64,000 nucleotides of DNA, from NCBI RefSeq assembly GCF_042242105.1, contig NC_092012.1, positions 16,938,543 through 17,002,542 of the forward strand, in the 5' to 3' direction. The number at the start of each line of letters is the position of its first letter. Positions within the stretch are counted from its first letter, which is position 1. The position numbers and the translations under genes are program-made. Of this stretch, positions 35,690-46,991 are shown one piece after another. Origin of the DNA: Pempheris klunzingeri (taxonomy: Eukaryota > Chordata > Actinopteri > Acropomatiformes > Pempheridae). The notes beneath the pieces were generated by a model. That model was not told the origin of the DNA and searched no databases. It saw only the letters and a program-made list of their open reading frames with translations.

Positions 35690-38600
35690 TATTATAGTAT
35701 GGATGGATTTTGATAAATATTAATGTCGTGACTTGATATTATAGTTTTATTACACAAACTTACACTATCCTCCATATACAGTAGAAATTTGGCATTAGTG
35801 TCTTGCCTAAACATCTATAAGGTAGATGTATCAAAGGTGTCAGGTAAGCGTGTACAGGAAAGGATACTTGACTATTTAAAAGATTCATTTGAATATAGAA
35901 GAAATAATATAATATTGATATGCACAACAGCACGACACACAGACACATACACACACACAAAAGCTAGTTTGTGAATGAGGCATTTTGTCGACTCATTGGG
36001 GTGAATCACTCTTTGGTTTCTTCCCAGTAACATTAGTGCTGGTCTGTCTTACACAGTCTTGAAAGGAACCAGCAGACATATGCTGAGACACTTCGATCGT
36101 CATGAAAAGGAGTATTATCAGACAAAGACGTGTAGCATATGCTGCATCTCTCTCTCTCGCTCTCTCTCTCTGTTTCTCTGCCTTTGAGTTTTCAGCAACA
36201 GAACCTTTAATAGCCATCTCTTTATCAGCAACATATTGATTTGTGCTTTGCTCTGTAAAACCTGCAGTAGCAACAGCGAGGAAAGCAACACGATAAGTAA
36301 AATGTGTATTCATATGGAATGGCTTCATATTTTCTGGCAAATTACCCTGACAGGAATAAAACCCCAGATCAATGCCAAATTAGAGTTTTTCTTCAGAATT
36401 TGTAAAAATGGTTTTCATCCAAGGAAGGCTTCCTGACCTTGCTGGTTCTTTTTATTATCCGTTCTGCTTCACATACATTCACCTACAAAGCACCAATCAA
36501 AGTTGTTTTTGAACACAGAGCAGCTCCACTGGAGCAACAGAGGGCGTTAATAGTTTCGTTTGCTTTTTCAATGGACGGTGTTACATGTTTGACTTTTTCA
36601 GATAATACTGCAGATACAACAGTAAAGTGAACTTTAGCTCATTTCAACACTCTTAACAACAACTGAATTAGATCAGTAACAGAAGTGAAGCATTTCTAAC
36701 CACTGGGAAAGTTAACTGCATGCTTTTGTTAAATTATCTTACATTGTAACATTGACTTTATCATTATCTTGTGTTGCAAACGCAAATTTTGGGAAAACTT
36801 CCTCCCATCAGCAGCTGTTCCTCCTTCTCTCTGGACAACAACCTTGTTTACCATCAGCAGTAGCTGTTAGAGGATGGGTGAGTCTGGCCTTCACGTTCTG
36901 CACAAATTCCCCCATCCAGATTTCATACTGTGTTAACCTCACAAGCTCATGTCTCCCTCCATCAGAGTCCTGCTGCCCTCAGATACCTTCCGGTCATCTT
37001 GTCAGTGCCTCGTCCTTAACTTACAACACCAGTCTCACATATACTGTTTGCCAACAAGTTCTCCCAAATCACATTTAATGCCGGTTCAAATGAGTGTAAG
37101 TCAAATGTAAATTACTATACTTAGTCTTGATTTAAATGGAATAAAGAGTCTATGTACCTGTGCTTATTCTCACCTGAATATTAATGAGTTGTCTGCAGCA
37201 CCTGATATTTCCAAGTCTTACCTCATGCTGGCTGTTGCAGAAACGTCTGGTTAGTTAAGGCTTTGTTTGTTTTGTACTGTCACAGCTGGGCAGTCGCAGT
37301 GACCGAGGCTGTCCCTGATGCAGAAAGGTTGTGGAGGGTGATGAATGGAGCTGTTTGAATGCTTCCCAGTTCAGCCACACTCTCCATCGTATCTGTCTCA
37401 AAGCATGAGACAAGGAAAGAGATGCTAATGCAAAGCTAACTGAGTTTTACACTCTCACTGTCTCTGAGCATAATTGAATCCTCCTTCTAATTGCTCATCA
37501 GAGACTGGCCAATATAAGTTGGATTATCCTCTAAGGGGCCTGCTCTATTCCTCATCGGGGCAGTTTCCTTTGTTCAATACATCACAATTTTGGAAACAGC
37601 GTACTGTCAATGTGTGTGTTCTGTATCCGAGAGATGCTCCAGGGAGAGACAGCCTCATCCAAAACTGAGATCAAACTGAATGGAGGAGACTGTTATCTCA
37701 GATTGAAGCTACCAGCATTAAAACCAAATCTTACCAACAGAGATACAGTCTAATTCCATGTTTAACAACACTGTACACTGGCCAACAGTTTTCACGCAAA
37801 GCAGCATTTGACTCCAAGATTGTACATTTTCCTCCTTTATGTCCAGATCTTGAAATGTTTACCTCTTTTGGGCTAAAAATAAATCATCTCTCCCCAAACT
37901 AATGTATATCTACTCATATATTGTACGAAAAAAGACACAGTGGTGGTAAAGAATGTTTTTTATTCAACAAGAGAGTCTGTTAAGTGTAATAGTGGAGGGC
38001 CGGCAGCAAAGCAGACTGAATGAGGTGCCAGTTAAAGCCCTGTGAAATGTGTAGCTGGCCGCAGGCCTCCTATCATCAGCCTGGCCAAATCACGCTGCTG
38101 CCACCCTTACCTAATGCTCGGAAAAGGGGAAAATCTCACCACCTGGGCACTGTCACACTGATGGAGCCCTTCCTGATTTATTCACCACTGATCACACACA
38201 CAGGTACCTGCACACACACACAAATAGACATGTGTGCACTTGCATCCACACTCACACACAAATAAAACGCAGGCAGACTGGCTCAGACCCGGACTGTAGC
38301 TCTCTGTCCAATTGAGTTTGCAGGTCCAGTAGCAGAACATAATGAGGTTTTCACACTGAGACACTCCTGCTAGAGAGAGTGGCGGGGGAGGACGGCATGA
38401 GGGGGAGTCATTGGGTGTGACACAGAGAGAGAAGGGGAAGGAAAAGAGAAAAGGCACTCAATGATAATGTATGAGCTGTCTGCAGTGCTCTATGGTGGGG
38501 GAAAAGAGCGCAGTGGTGCATTTAAAAAGAAGATTATCATGTCAAGATACAGTAATACCTCAGTGAACACTGATTTTCATTGGGTGTTGGTGCTCTGCTC

Positions 38601-39560
38601 CGTCTGTCTGGCTTTGAATACTCAGAGTGGCTAATCAGGAGAGGAGGGTGTGTGGTGGACGTGTTGGCTTCAAGTCGTTTCATAAACTGACCAAGTTGAA
38701 TTGGAACAAGAACCAACGACTGATCGTTTCCTCTGCATTTCACACAGTTATACTCTCGCTTAGAAGTTTCATTTATACACGGTATACATTGTGCAGTAAA
38801 ATGTGCCAAAAGTTGGGTGAGTATTTCTATGAAAGCCCAGTATTTGATCTATCATTAGGTCCTGATATCAGGCTGTGTCATAAAAGTAATGCGTCCTTTG
38901 ATGGGTCATACAATTCTGTAGCCCTGACCTAATTTACGTCTAAGCTGCCTTTAAACCCCACTCCTACCCAAGCAAAGAGCGGATACTTGGTGGCTTGGCC
39001 CAGCCTTATAACTACACTGTATCTGCCTGGGCTAAACTACTGTAGCTGGCCCCACTGACTTGAATGACAAGTACATGTGATTGCTACTATCTAAGCTGAG
39101 TGGGCTGTGGCAGTCCATGGATTTCCAACCACCATCACTGTATTATCTGGTTCCACTGGGCCATTGATACCCAATTTATGATCCACAAGCCATATGTGGT
39201 CCACAATAGGGTGCCAGGTCGCCCACTGACCATTTTCCATTTCACAATGAAAACTAATCTCTGACTGAGTTGACAGATGTCACCACTTGAGGTCAAAACC
39301 ATGCATGTACTTGCCAATATTAAAAACCCATAGCTGTGCCTGTGTTTCTTCCAGCATATCTGGCAGGACTGCACCTGAGCTGTGCTGCACTGCCCTCCTT
39401 GTGCCTAAATCTAACTGATGTAACCAACACTATAGGCCACAGAATCTGACCAAATAAAGTGACTGTAACTGGATTTTCTGGATGAAAAGATTGACAATGA
39501 AAATTTAATGAAAAATGGACAGACAAATTTGCTTTTATTTTGCCACCTCATACCAAAGCT
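35690..39560. other. Interval without recognised genes
   Basis: AT-rich sequence with no convincing exon on either strand. It includes a pyrimidine-rich CTCTCT tract near 36150-36175 and CA-rich patches near 38200-38260. Short open frames show no domains I recognise. Confidence 0.55.
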
Positions 39561-39568
39561 AGACCACT

Positions 39569-40198
39569 GTGTTTAATGAACAAAAACAATTTTTGTATGC
39601 AAAGCTGCAGATATTAGGTGCCATCATCTCTGCTTCAGTTCAGAATTCCTGTCTGGAAGAACCGCAAGAAAAGAGAAGACTATATTCTACAGACTTATTC
39701 TACACATCAATAATCCTAACAGCTGCAACAACTCCTGCAGAGAAAGCCATGGCTGCTTTGCTTCGTGTAACTTGGGAACTAGCCAAAAAAAGACAAGTCA
39801 CTTGAGGCTGCTGAACTTGTGAAAGTGGGAGTTGTTTGTTGGAGACGAGAGCATGACGGCATCGTCAACCGTGCGAAACAAGTTCAGCTATCGGATTCAA
39901 CAGCAACACTGAGGCTGGGAAGTTTGTGAGAGGGCAGCTTTTTTCAGCTTCACTTTCTGAACAGAAATCTGTGGATTACACTGTCGATGAGTCAACAGAT
40001 CTGAACTGAGCAGAACTGATATGGCACAACTGTTGGTTTTTGTGAGACACTTCAACGGAGAAAATTTCAAAAAGGAGTTGTTGAGCCTTTTGCTACTGAA
40101 GAACAACACAACAGGTAAGGCCGTGTATACTGCTGTGAGAGGATGCTTTGAAAATAATTCTCCTGAAGTGGAAAAAAAACAACCTCCTTGCAGGTGAC
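39569..40198 (+). pseudogene. Decayed hAT-type transposase (ZBED5/FAM200/GTF2IRD2-like)
   Basis: Fragments in successive frames resemble the RNase-H-like transposase of the hAT family that also gave rise to vertebrate FAM200, ZBED5 and GTF2IRD2. An A-A-T-T-P-A-E-K-A-M...VTWELAKK block (to 39803) is followed, after stops, by VDESTDLN-like codons (about 39980-40005), then MAQLLVFVRHFNGENFKKEL and LLKNNTTGKAVYTAVRGCFE (40021-40150), matching the conserved run after the first catalytic Asp (DESTD..TAQLxxFxR). Stops and frame changes show it is dead. Its termini were not identified. Confidence 0.65.
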
Positions 40199-41039
40199 AC
40201 TGTGAGAGGAGCTCTGAATCTCACAGTAGGACACCAGACAGACAAGTTGCTACACTGCATATAACACAACACTGTTATATACCAAACTGTCCAGTGAAAT
40301 GAGACTAATGATGGACACACTCATCTTGTGTTGTGGTGGCCTGCCTTCTGTCTGTCCTCAGGGCCAAACTCCTCTGTGCTAAGCCAAATCTTTTTGAAAT
40401 GCCAAATGTGGGCTGCTATGTTCATTTGTTCTTAAGCAGTGTCACTACTGGTAGACAGAAAATAAGCTATTTGGACTTTTCTTGACTCACCTATATATAC
40501 CTATATATGTATTGTCCAGTGCTAATTAACTTAAAAAAAAACAAGGCATGTATAACTAAAATGCAGTTACAGGTATTAAATGCATGCATCTGAGCTATCA
40601 AAGTGCTCAGATTGAAAATAAAGAATTTCAAAATAAGATAAATTAAGATACACGGGACAATATCAAAAGAGTTATGGGTCATTTAATGTCTATTCGCTTT
40701 ATCTGATAAATATTAATCATCCCTGTACTAGACTTAGCCACTAGTTAGCAGCCCCTCCGGCAATTCGACCCATCACTGTGTCAAAGCCCTTGACCTGTCT
40801 CAACCACAGAAAACATGGTGCCCACATGAATTTGTTTGTGATTGTAGGAGTGCAGTCAGGCCTCCTCTCTCTCTCTCTGGTGTTTTGTTAAGTTGGGCCC
40901 ACAACACCACATCCAGTGTCCCAGAATCGCCCCCCTCTTAACCTGCACCCACACACTTCCCAGACAAATGAAATGATTTTATGCAAGGTTTGAAAAACCT
41001 ATTCCAGCAGCCAACCCCTTTACTCCCACTCTATTTCCA

Positions 41040-42060
41040 CCCTTCCTCATCCAGGAGGATGTGGCGAGAGCAGCTTTGAAGAAGCTGAACATCAGGAAAG
41101 CAGCAGGACTAGACAGGATCAGTCCTGCTTTGCTGAGCCAGTGTGCAGCTCAACCGGCCCCAGTATTTTCCACCACATTTAACACATCTATAAGCAAATG
41201 TTCACTCCCACAGTGCTTTAAACTCTCCACCATCATTCCTGTGCTTCAAAGATCACTTGCCTCGGTGACCTCAGATCAGTTACCCTAACATCTGTGACCA
41301 TAAAGGCGTTTGAGCGCATCAATTTACCAAGCCATCCAGTGTGTTAAGGATGCAGTCAGCATAGCACTCCATGATGCTCTGCAACACCTGGAGTCACCAA
41401 ACAGCCACACATGCACCCTGTTCATAGACTTTAGTTCCACCTTTAACTCTTATCCACGCTCTTGGACGTGAACAGTGACCCAGCCCTATGCCACTGGATT
41501 TGGAGCTTTCTGTGGGACAGGCCAGAGAGAGGGAAGGTTAATCACCTAACTTCACACACCCTTATCCTCAGTACAGGTGGTCCGCAGGACTCTCTCCCCC
41601 TGGTGCTTCTCACTTTCAACCACCCACTCTATATCCACGGACAGCTCTGTGAAAATAATAAAGCACGACACAACCATTGCAGGCCTCATTTCCAACAACC
41701 AGTACAATGATGACACCTGGCACTGAGGTGGACCAAGCTGTCACTTAGTGTGCAAACAGTGACCTCTTGGTTAACACAGCTCAAACCCAGGAGCTCATTA
41801 TTGGCTACAGAAGAACGCTCAAACTCAAGACACCCATGCAAATAATTAAAAACCCTGCCACCACCGCTGACTCTTTTAAATTCCTCGAAACATACATTAG
41901 CAACAACTGTAAGTGGTAAACTAACACTTAATACATTACTGCAAAAGCTCAGTATCAACTTTACTTCCTTAGGCAGCTTAAAATGTTCACTTTTGTTCAC
42001 AACATCAGCAGCTACCACCATCAGCTAACAGCATGTCAATCTAACCAGCCTGTACCTTCA
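41040..42060 (+). pseudogene. Decayed non-LTR retrotransposon reverse transcriptase (L2/CR1/Rex1 group)
   Basis: Reading with frame changes gives the reverse transcriptase blocks in order: ALKKLNIRKAAGLDRISPAL, FNTSISKCSLPQCFKLSTII (41150-41235), VTLTSVTIKAFERI, CTLFIDFSSTFNS (palm block A, with its Asp), ALCHWIWSFLWDRPERGKV, LSTGGPQDS (block B), then IIKHDTTIAGLIS, where the FADD catalytic box should be. Later, FKFLETYISNNCKW and FTSLGSLKCS match the thumb region. Several stops interrupt it. The family assignment is from remembered conserved blocks. Confidence 0.8.
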
Positions 42061-42833
42061 TTTTGGGTCATTTCATACATGACAACATATGGAGGAAAAA
42101 AATCAAACTCTGGTAATTCTATTTGTTTTACTTTACTTCCATGATACTTTGCCCCATAGTAACCTGCCTGCCTCGGACTGAATGGCATTGAATGTCATTT
42201 TCTCTTAATGATAAATGTAGTCCTCTCAGACTTTATGACAAATGGACAAAAATGAGCAGTGACTGATCAGTGGTGTACTGACCATCTGCCTCACTGGAAC
42301 AAATTCCAGTGAGCCGCCACATCGGTGGGCTGGTGGACTGTCAAATAATCCAGTTTTCACCAGCCACCCGGCCCTGTCTGTCTCTTTACCGGCCCTGTCT
42401 GTGTGCCAGTCATTTGAGGTGCACATGAGTGTGTGCTGCACGCGTGTTCCAGCACCTCATCAACCTAACCTGAAAGTGATGCAGACAGAAAATGAATGTG
42501 CACAGAGGAAGCATGTGTGGTTAGAGCTGCCCAAATGAGGTGGATTGATAATGCCCAGCCACAATGTATCCTTGGTGAGTCCAAAGAAATCAGTAAATAG
42601 CAAATATGTTCATTTCATTACTTTATGTTCATGTAATAAATACTTAAATGTTAATGATAATCTGCTTTAGAAATAAAGAAAAAGGGAAAAGGTTGTTTAT
42701 AATGATGATCCCTGTATGGTGATCAGACAGACAGACTTTTTCTCAAAGGGGAACACAAGAATAAATAAATGAAGACATTTCAACTGGACTTAAAAGTTCA
42801 GGAGTCTGGTCCCCCAGTCAGTCACCTTTTTTT

Positions 42834-43531
42834 CTAAACCTGTTTTACGCTCCACCTTCTTATACCTAGTTCAGTTAACAGGCACAACACTGATCTGCCA
42901 ACAAAACCCCTACAGCCATCCTCCACTGGGTAGACCTTTAATTTCCAGCCACATGCCTCTGCCTCCACTGCCAACCCTTTATATCTAAGCTTTTCTCTCT
43001 CGTAGGCCATTTGTACTGCTTCCTCCCATGGTACCATCAGCTCCACAAAACACACAACCTGCTGTGTTTCTGATCACAACACAAGATCCAGCTGAACCTG
43101 ATCACCCTCCAGAACAGACAAAATCCCATCCAGTGAGTTCCTTTTGCTTCCCTCAACGGCTGCTGGTAGACTTAAGCACTTGGTCATGTCTACGGGTATG
43201 CTGTCCTTAAGAGAGGCTTGTTTTTGAGAGAATTTCCTAAAGGTATGTCTGAGCACAAAGGACATGTAGCCTCCTCGACTTTCCATTTATTCATTTGAGG
43301 AGAGTTTCTTTCCCTTTTCTCTCCTGCCTGAGAGACTGCTTATGCACATCTAGCAGTGAACTGAATCTCCTCTACAACCAGTTTTCTACAACCAACAGTT
43401 GTTGCTTTGCCCCAAGACAGCTGTGCTATGCTCAGTCCAAATCCCCCGTGCTCATACTGTACCTGCTCTACAAGATCCCCAAATCTAAGAGCTGCCTGAG
43501 CCTGTAAAACGGCCTCTCTTGGGTTCCACAT
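42834..43531 (-). pseudogene. Decayed retrotransposon ORF, C-terminal region (possibly R2/R4 clade, Rex6-like)
   Basis: Three successive minus-strand fragments: AVLQAQAALRFGDLVEQVQ then SKATT-like GKATTVGCRKLVVEE (43531-43340); SLPAAVEGSKRNSLDGILSV (about 43180-43080); and VELMVPWEEAVQMAYEREKL, then VYPVEDGCRGFVGRSVLCLL (43049-42840). The last block resembles a C-terminal PD..E-type nuclease region of fish non-LTR elements (E-L-x-V-P-W-E-E ... P-V-E-V-G-x-R-G-F-V), which I recall from repetitive fish proteins. The middle region, with the usual CCHC knuckle, is missing. Confidence 0.5.
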
Positions 43532-44570
43532 GGTCTCTCATGAACCTACAGTGCTGTAAGCACCTAAACATGACCATAAAAAACACAATAATCATTCTTA
43601 ATCTGCCACAAGCAAAATGAAATGAAGAAAACAAGGGCAGCTTTGTCAGAAATGGACATCAAATTCTATGTGAAACAATCTGAAAACAAGCAGATATAAT
43701 AATGATCACGATGAGACAGGCTGTCAGAGAAAGAAAACCAAATGAATTCATGTTATTAATGTTATTCTGTTGCTAATATGCCGTAAATAAGGCATGCATG
43801 TTCAATCTGACGTTGCAAAGGCAGAAATGATCCACAGTGCAACATGGTGAGTAAGAATGTTATTGGTTTGTGTTGACAGAGAACCAGGAGCATTCCTGAG
43901 GTCAGGCCACAGCTGACATCAAAACAACTAGAAGACAATATAATGGAAGATAAGTGGGTTTTTTTCTTTGGTGAAAATAGATATTCAGGAATAATATCAG
44001 TCGAACCTTCAAATCAAGTAAATGTGAAACAGCCAGCATGGTCACCGGTAAATATAGCACATCAGGAAGAAACAATTTCAGTTCAGGGTTCTGGATGCCA
44101 GAGTGAGCTCCATTTCTATTTTGATTGCATTTTGTTTTGTCTGATTGTTTTTACCACAACGGACGTAAACTTGAAAATCAGTGTTAAATTAGATATTTGT
44201 TTGGAGTTCATGGTCAAAAAATAGCCTTGTGCTGTGATTTGTAGGTGTCAGAAGCTCATACCGAGTTGCACACTTTTGATATCTTATTTTCAAGTTCTCC
44301 TTTCAACCAATTTGCATTTCAATCTTGATGAGAATTCAGCTGTGACTTGGCTTTAAATTACTCTGCTTCTGAATGCAGCGGCAGTGGTTTAATGGTTTTG
44401 GTAGGACAAGGAGGTAAAGATCTTAGTTATCAGTCTATTATTGACTTCACACAGCCAACAAAAATGCAACCTGTTTTTCCACTGGCACAAGCTAGTGATG
44501 CTGGGCCCCAGAGCGTGCTATTATGATGGGCTATGATGAGCCCTAGCACACACTAGTTACTAGATATTAA

Positions 44571-44594
44571 GCACACACACACACACACACACAC
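44571..44594. repeat. (CA)n microsatellite
   Basis: About 12 CA units, followed by AT-rich sequence. Confidence 0.85.
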
Positions 44595-45459
44595 AAATAT
44601 GTTGTATATATATTTTATATTGTCTATTTCCATGCACGCATCTTTTCAGCCCTTTACTAGCTGACTGCTGAACTTAAGCATGGCTGCCTGCCTCTTCATG
44701 AGAGCTCATCAACACTATATAGCCCACAGCCTACATGTTTGCCATGTGTTCAATTAGACAGTTGGCTAAGCACAGCTTGAGTAAGTCAGCTTTCTGCAAT
44801 TTCACACGTTTCTTGAACCCTAATGGTTTTTAATCTATTTACTTGTATTCTATTGATTTCCAAACCTGCTAGTATATCCTGTATTATACCTCCTATACCT
44901 ATTCCTCAGCCAGGCTCCTGTATATCAGCTCTAGTTTGTTTTTTTCCTTCTTATTTCCCTCTGTTATAATGTGTGCTTAGGCATGGTTGTTACAAGTGTG
45001 GAGATACAGCTGTCACAGCCATTTGGCCAACCAGACAAGGGAAAACAGTTGAAGTACAGTGTGGGAATTTTATAACGCCCCACCGTTCAAACCATTGATT
45101 GGTTAGGTTTAGGCATATGGGGACCTTTCATTGATTAAGGATAGGCATGAGGAATCAAATGGTTAGGGTAAGAATAACAAAGTCAGGCCAATCAGAGGCA
45201 GACTAATGGCGGGACTTGCCTTAGCCATTCTAGGAGAAGAAAACTTGCATACTTGACACATAGATAAACTGCATCCATGTAGATAGTGCATTGCGTGCTG
45301 GTGTTCAATTCAGCAATGTGTCAACATATGACACAGTGAAGCCACACGTCCTAATGTGTGTAAGTCTATTTAGGCCATAATTCATGGATTGTTGTTGGTT
45401 GTGACTGACCAACCAGAGTCTTTGTGGGACAAACGTCACATCTGGTTCCTAAAAACCAA

Positions 45460-45564
45460 GATGGAGACTCCTGTGAAGCTGAACTCGAGGCTTCAAAACA
45501 GCATTCCACAAACCAATGGGCGACATCACTGTAGCCATGTCCACTTCTTTTATTCAGTCTATGA
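45460..45564. repeat. Probable end of a dispersed fish repeat
   Basis: AAGATGGAGACTCCTGTGAA, then CGAGGCTTCAAAACAGC, ACAAACCAATGGGCGACATC and GTCCACTTCTTTTATTCAGT match by memory a common non-autonomous DNA element of fish that ends in this last motif. Borders are uncertain. Confidence 0.4.
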
Positions 45565-46916
45565 TTGAGGAGCGCTCTGCGGGGCAACCCATGGGCTGTT
45601 CAATCCGTAACGGCCGTAGCCTCCAGAGAGCACATTCCACATGAGCTTGAAGCTGGACGCTGCTGGTCTGGCTCACACAATGTGTCTGCGTCACAGCTGC
45701 CACTGACGACAGACTTTCCTTTGGGGAGAGCTGGTCTGTTGTGCTGGCTCTCTGTACATACTTATCTCGGGTGCACAAAATTTATCAAAATGTGGCCACA
45801 ATTAATCAAAACAGGGCTTGAACTGCATTTCATGGGCTCTGTAATAATGTACATTTTGAGGTCAATATTCTTGGTGGAGAAAGAACAACTCAAGGGATTG
45901 TTTTCCAGCAATTATTTGGTGCTGCAGAAGACATATAACCTATTAAATGCCTTCTGGTTTCTTTTCAGCTGCACCTTTGCTCCCTTCAGCAATGCCAAAC
46001 AGCCCTCTAAAAGAGGTGTATTCTTATTTAAATACATAAAAGGCACATTATTTCAAAAACAGCACATACCTAGCTTAAACAGGTTAGACATTAGAGCAGA
46101 AAACTGTACAAAAAACAAGGTATAAAACTTTTTATAACAATAAATCTCAAAAGCCACGAAAAACTTACAGAAAAGGAAAAACAGCGCCAACTGGTGGTCA
46201 AAGCATAAAGCTGCGTGTGATGAGGCAACTTCTCAGAAATAACAAAATTACAGCATTTAACAGGAAAACAATTACCTGCAGAAGACCCATTAAATGCCTT
46301 CCGGTCCCTAAACATCCAAAATAAAAGAATTTAGACCAGGAAATAGATGCTAACATCTCTGTACGTAGTTCACATGGCACAGGGCTGCCCGCCACGATAC
46401 AAATGACAGCTAGTTATCAACCTAAATGAAAACATCTACAAACCTTATGTAAAAACAACATAAAACAGTTGGACAACAGAGCGGCAATGATAGTTAACAA
46501 TATGCAGTAAGGTTTACAACCTAAATAGTTCCATTTCTAAAGAAAATGCTAAAATTGTGTAGCAGGATTGTTCTACATGACTTACAGTATCTTCAGCAAA
46601 GCAAAATGGCACGATGAAGGAGATTCAGAGCTTCGGAAGCTTCAGATGTGCAGAGGACACTATGGGGGCTTAGGAGGCACAAACAAGGTGATATGCACCA
46701 ATGTAATTTTCACAAGAAAAAAAAAATTGATAATAATAAAAATTATTGACATGAAATTCACACATTCAAATTAGAAATATGGATTAATAAAGAGCATTTA
46801 TTTATCTCTGCTACATTAGCATATGGTGGTGAAGAAAATGTAGAATTGCATGGTTTTCATTTTAATTTAGCATGTTTTGGAGAGTGGAGACTAATTAACC
46901 TAACTTTGTAACTTTG

Positions 46917-46991
46917 AAGTAATGACTTAGTATTTGAAATTATTGACTTAGTATGTCAAAATAATGACTTAATATCTCAAAATAATGAGAA
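46917..46991. repeat. Tandem repeat, period about 23 bp (ATGACTTAGTAT...)
   Basis: Three imperfect units with the core ATGACTTA(G/A)TAT followed by T-C/G-AAAATA. Confidence 0.75.

Noticed and set aside
45080..45180. GGTTAGGTTTAGG-like motifs resembling telomeric repeats
   Set aside because: Only isolated, imperfect copies; more like a common fish interspersed sequence than an interstitial telomere tract.
45565..46125. 186-codon open frame on the plus strand
   Set aside because: No domain, signal or family resemblance. It starts inside a probable dispersed repeat and runs through ordinary AT-rich sequence; no splice or promoter context supports it.
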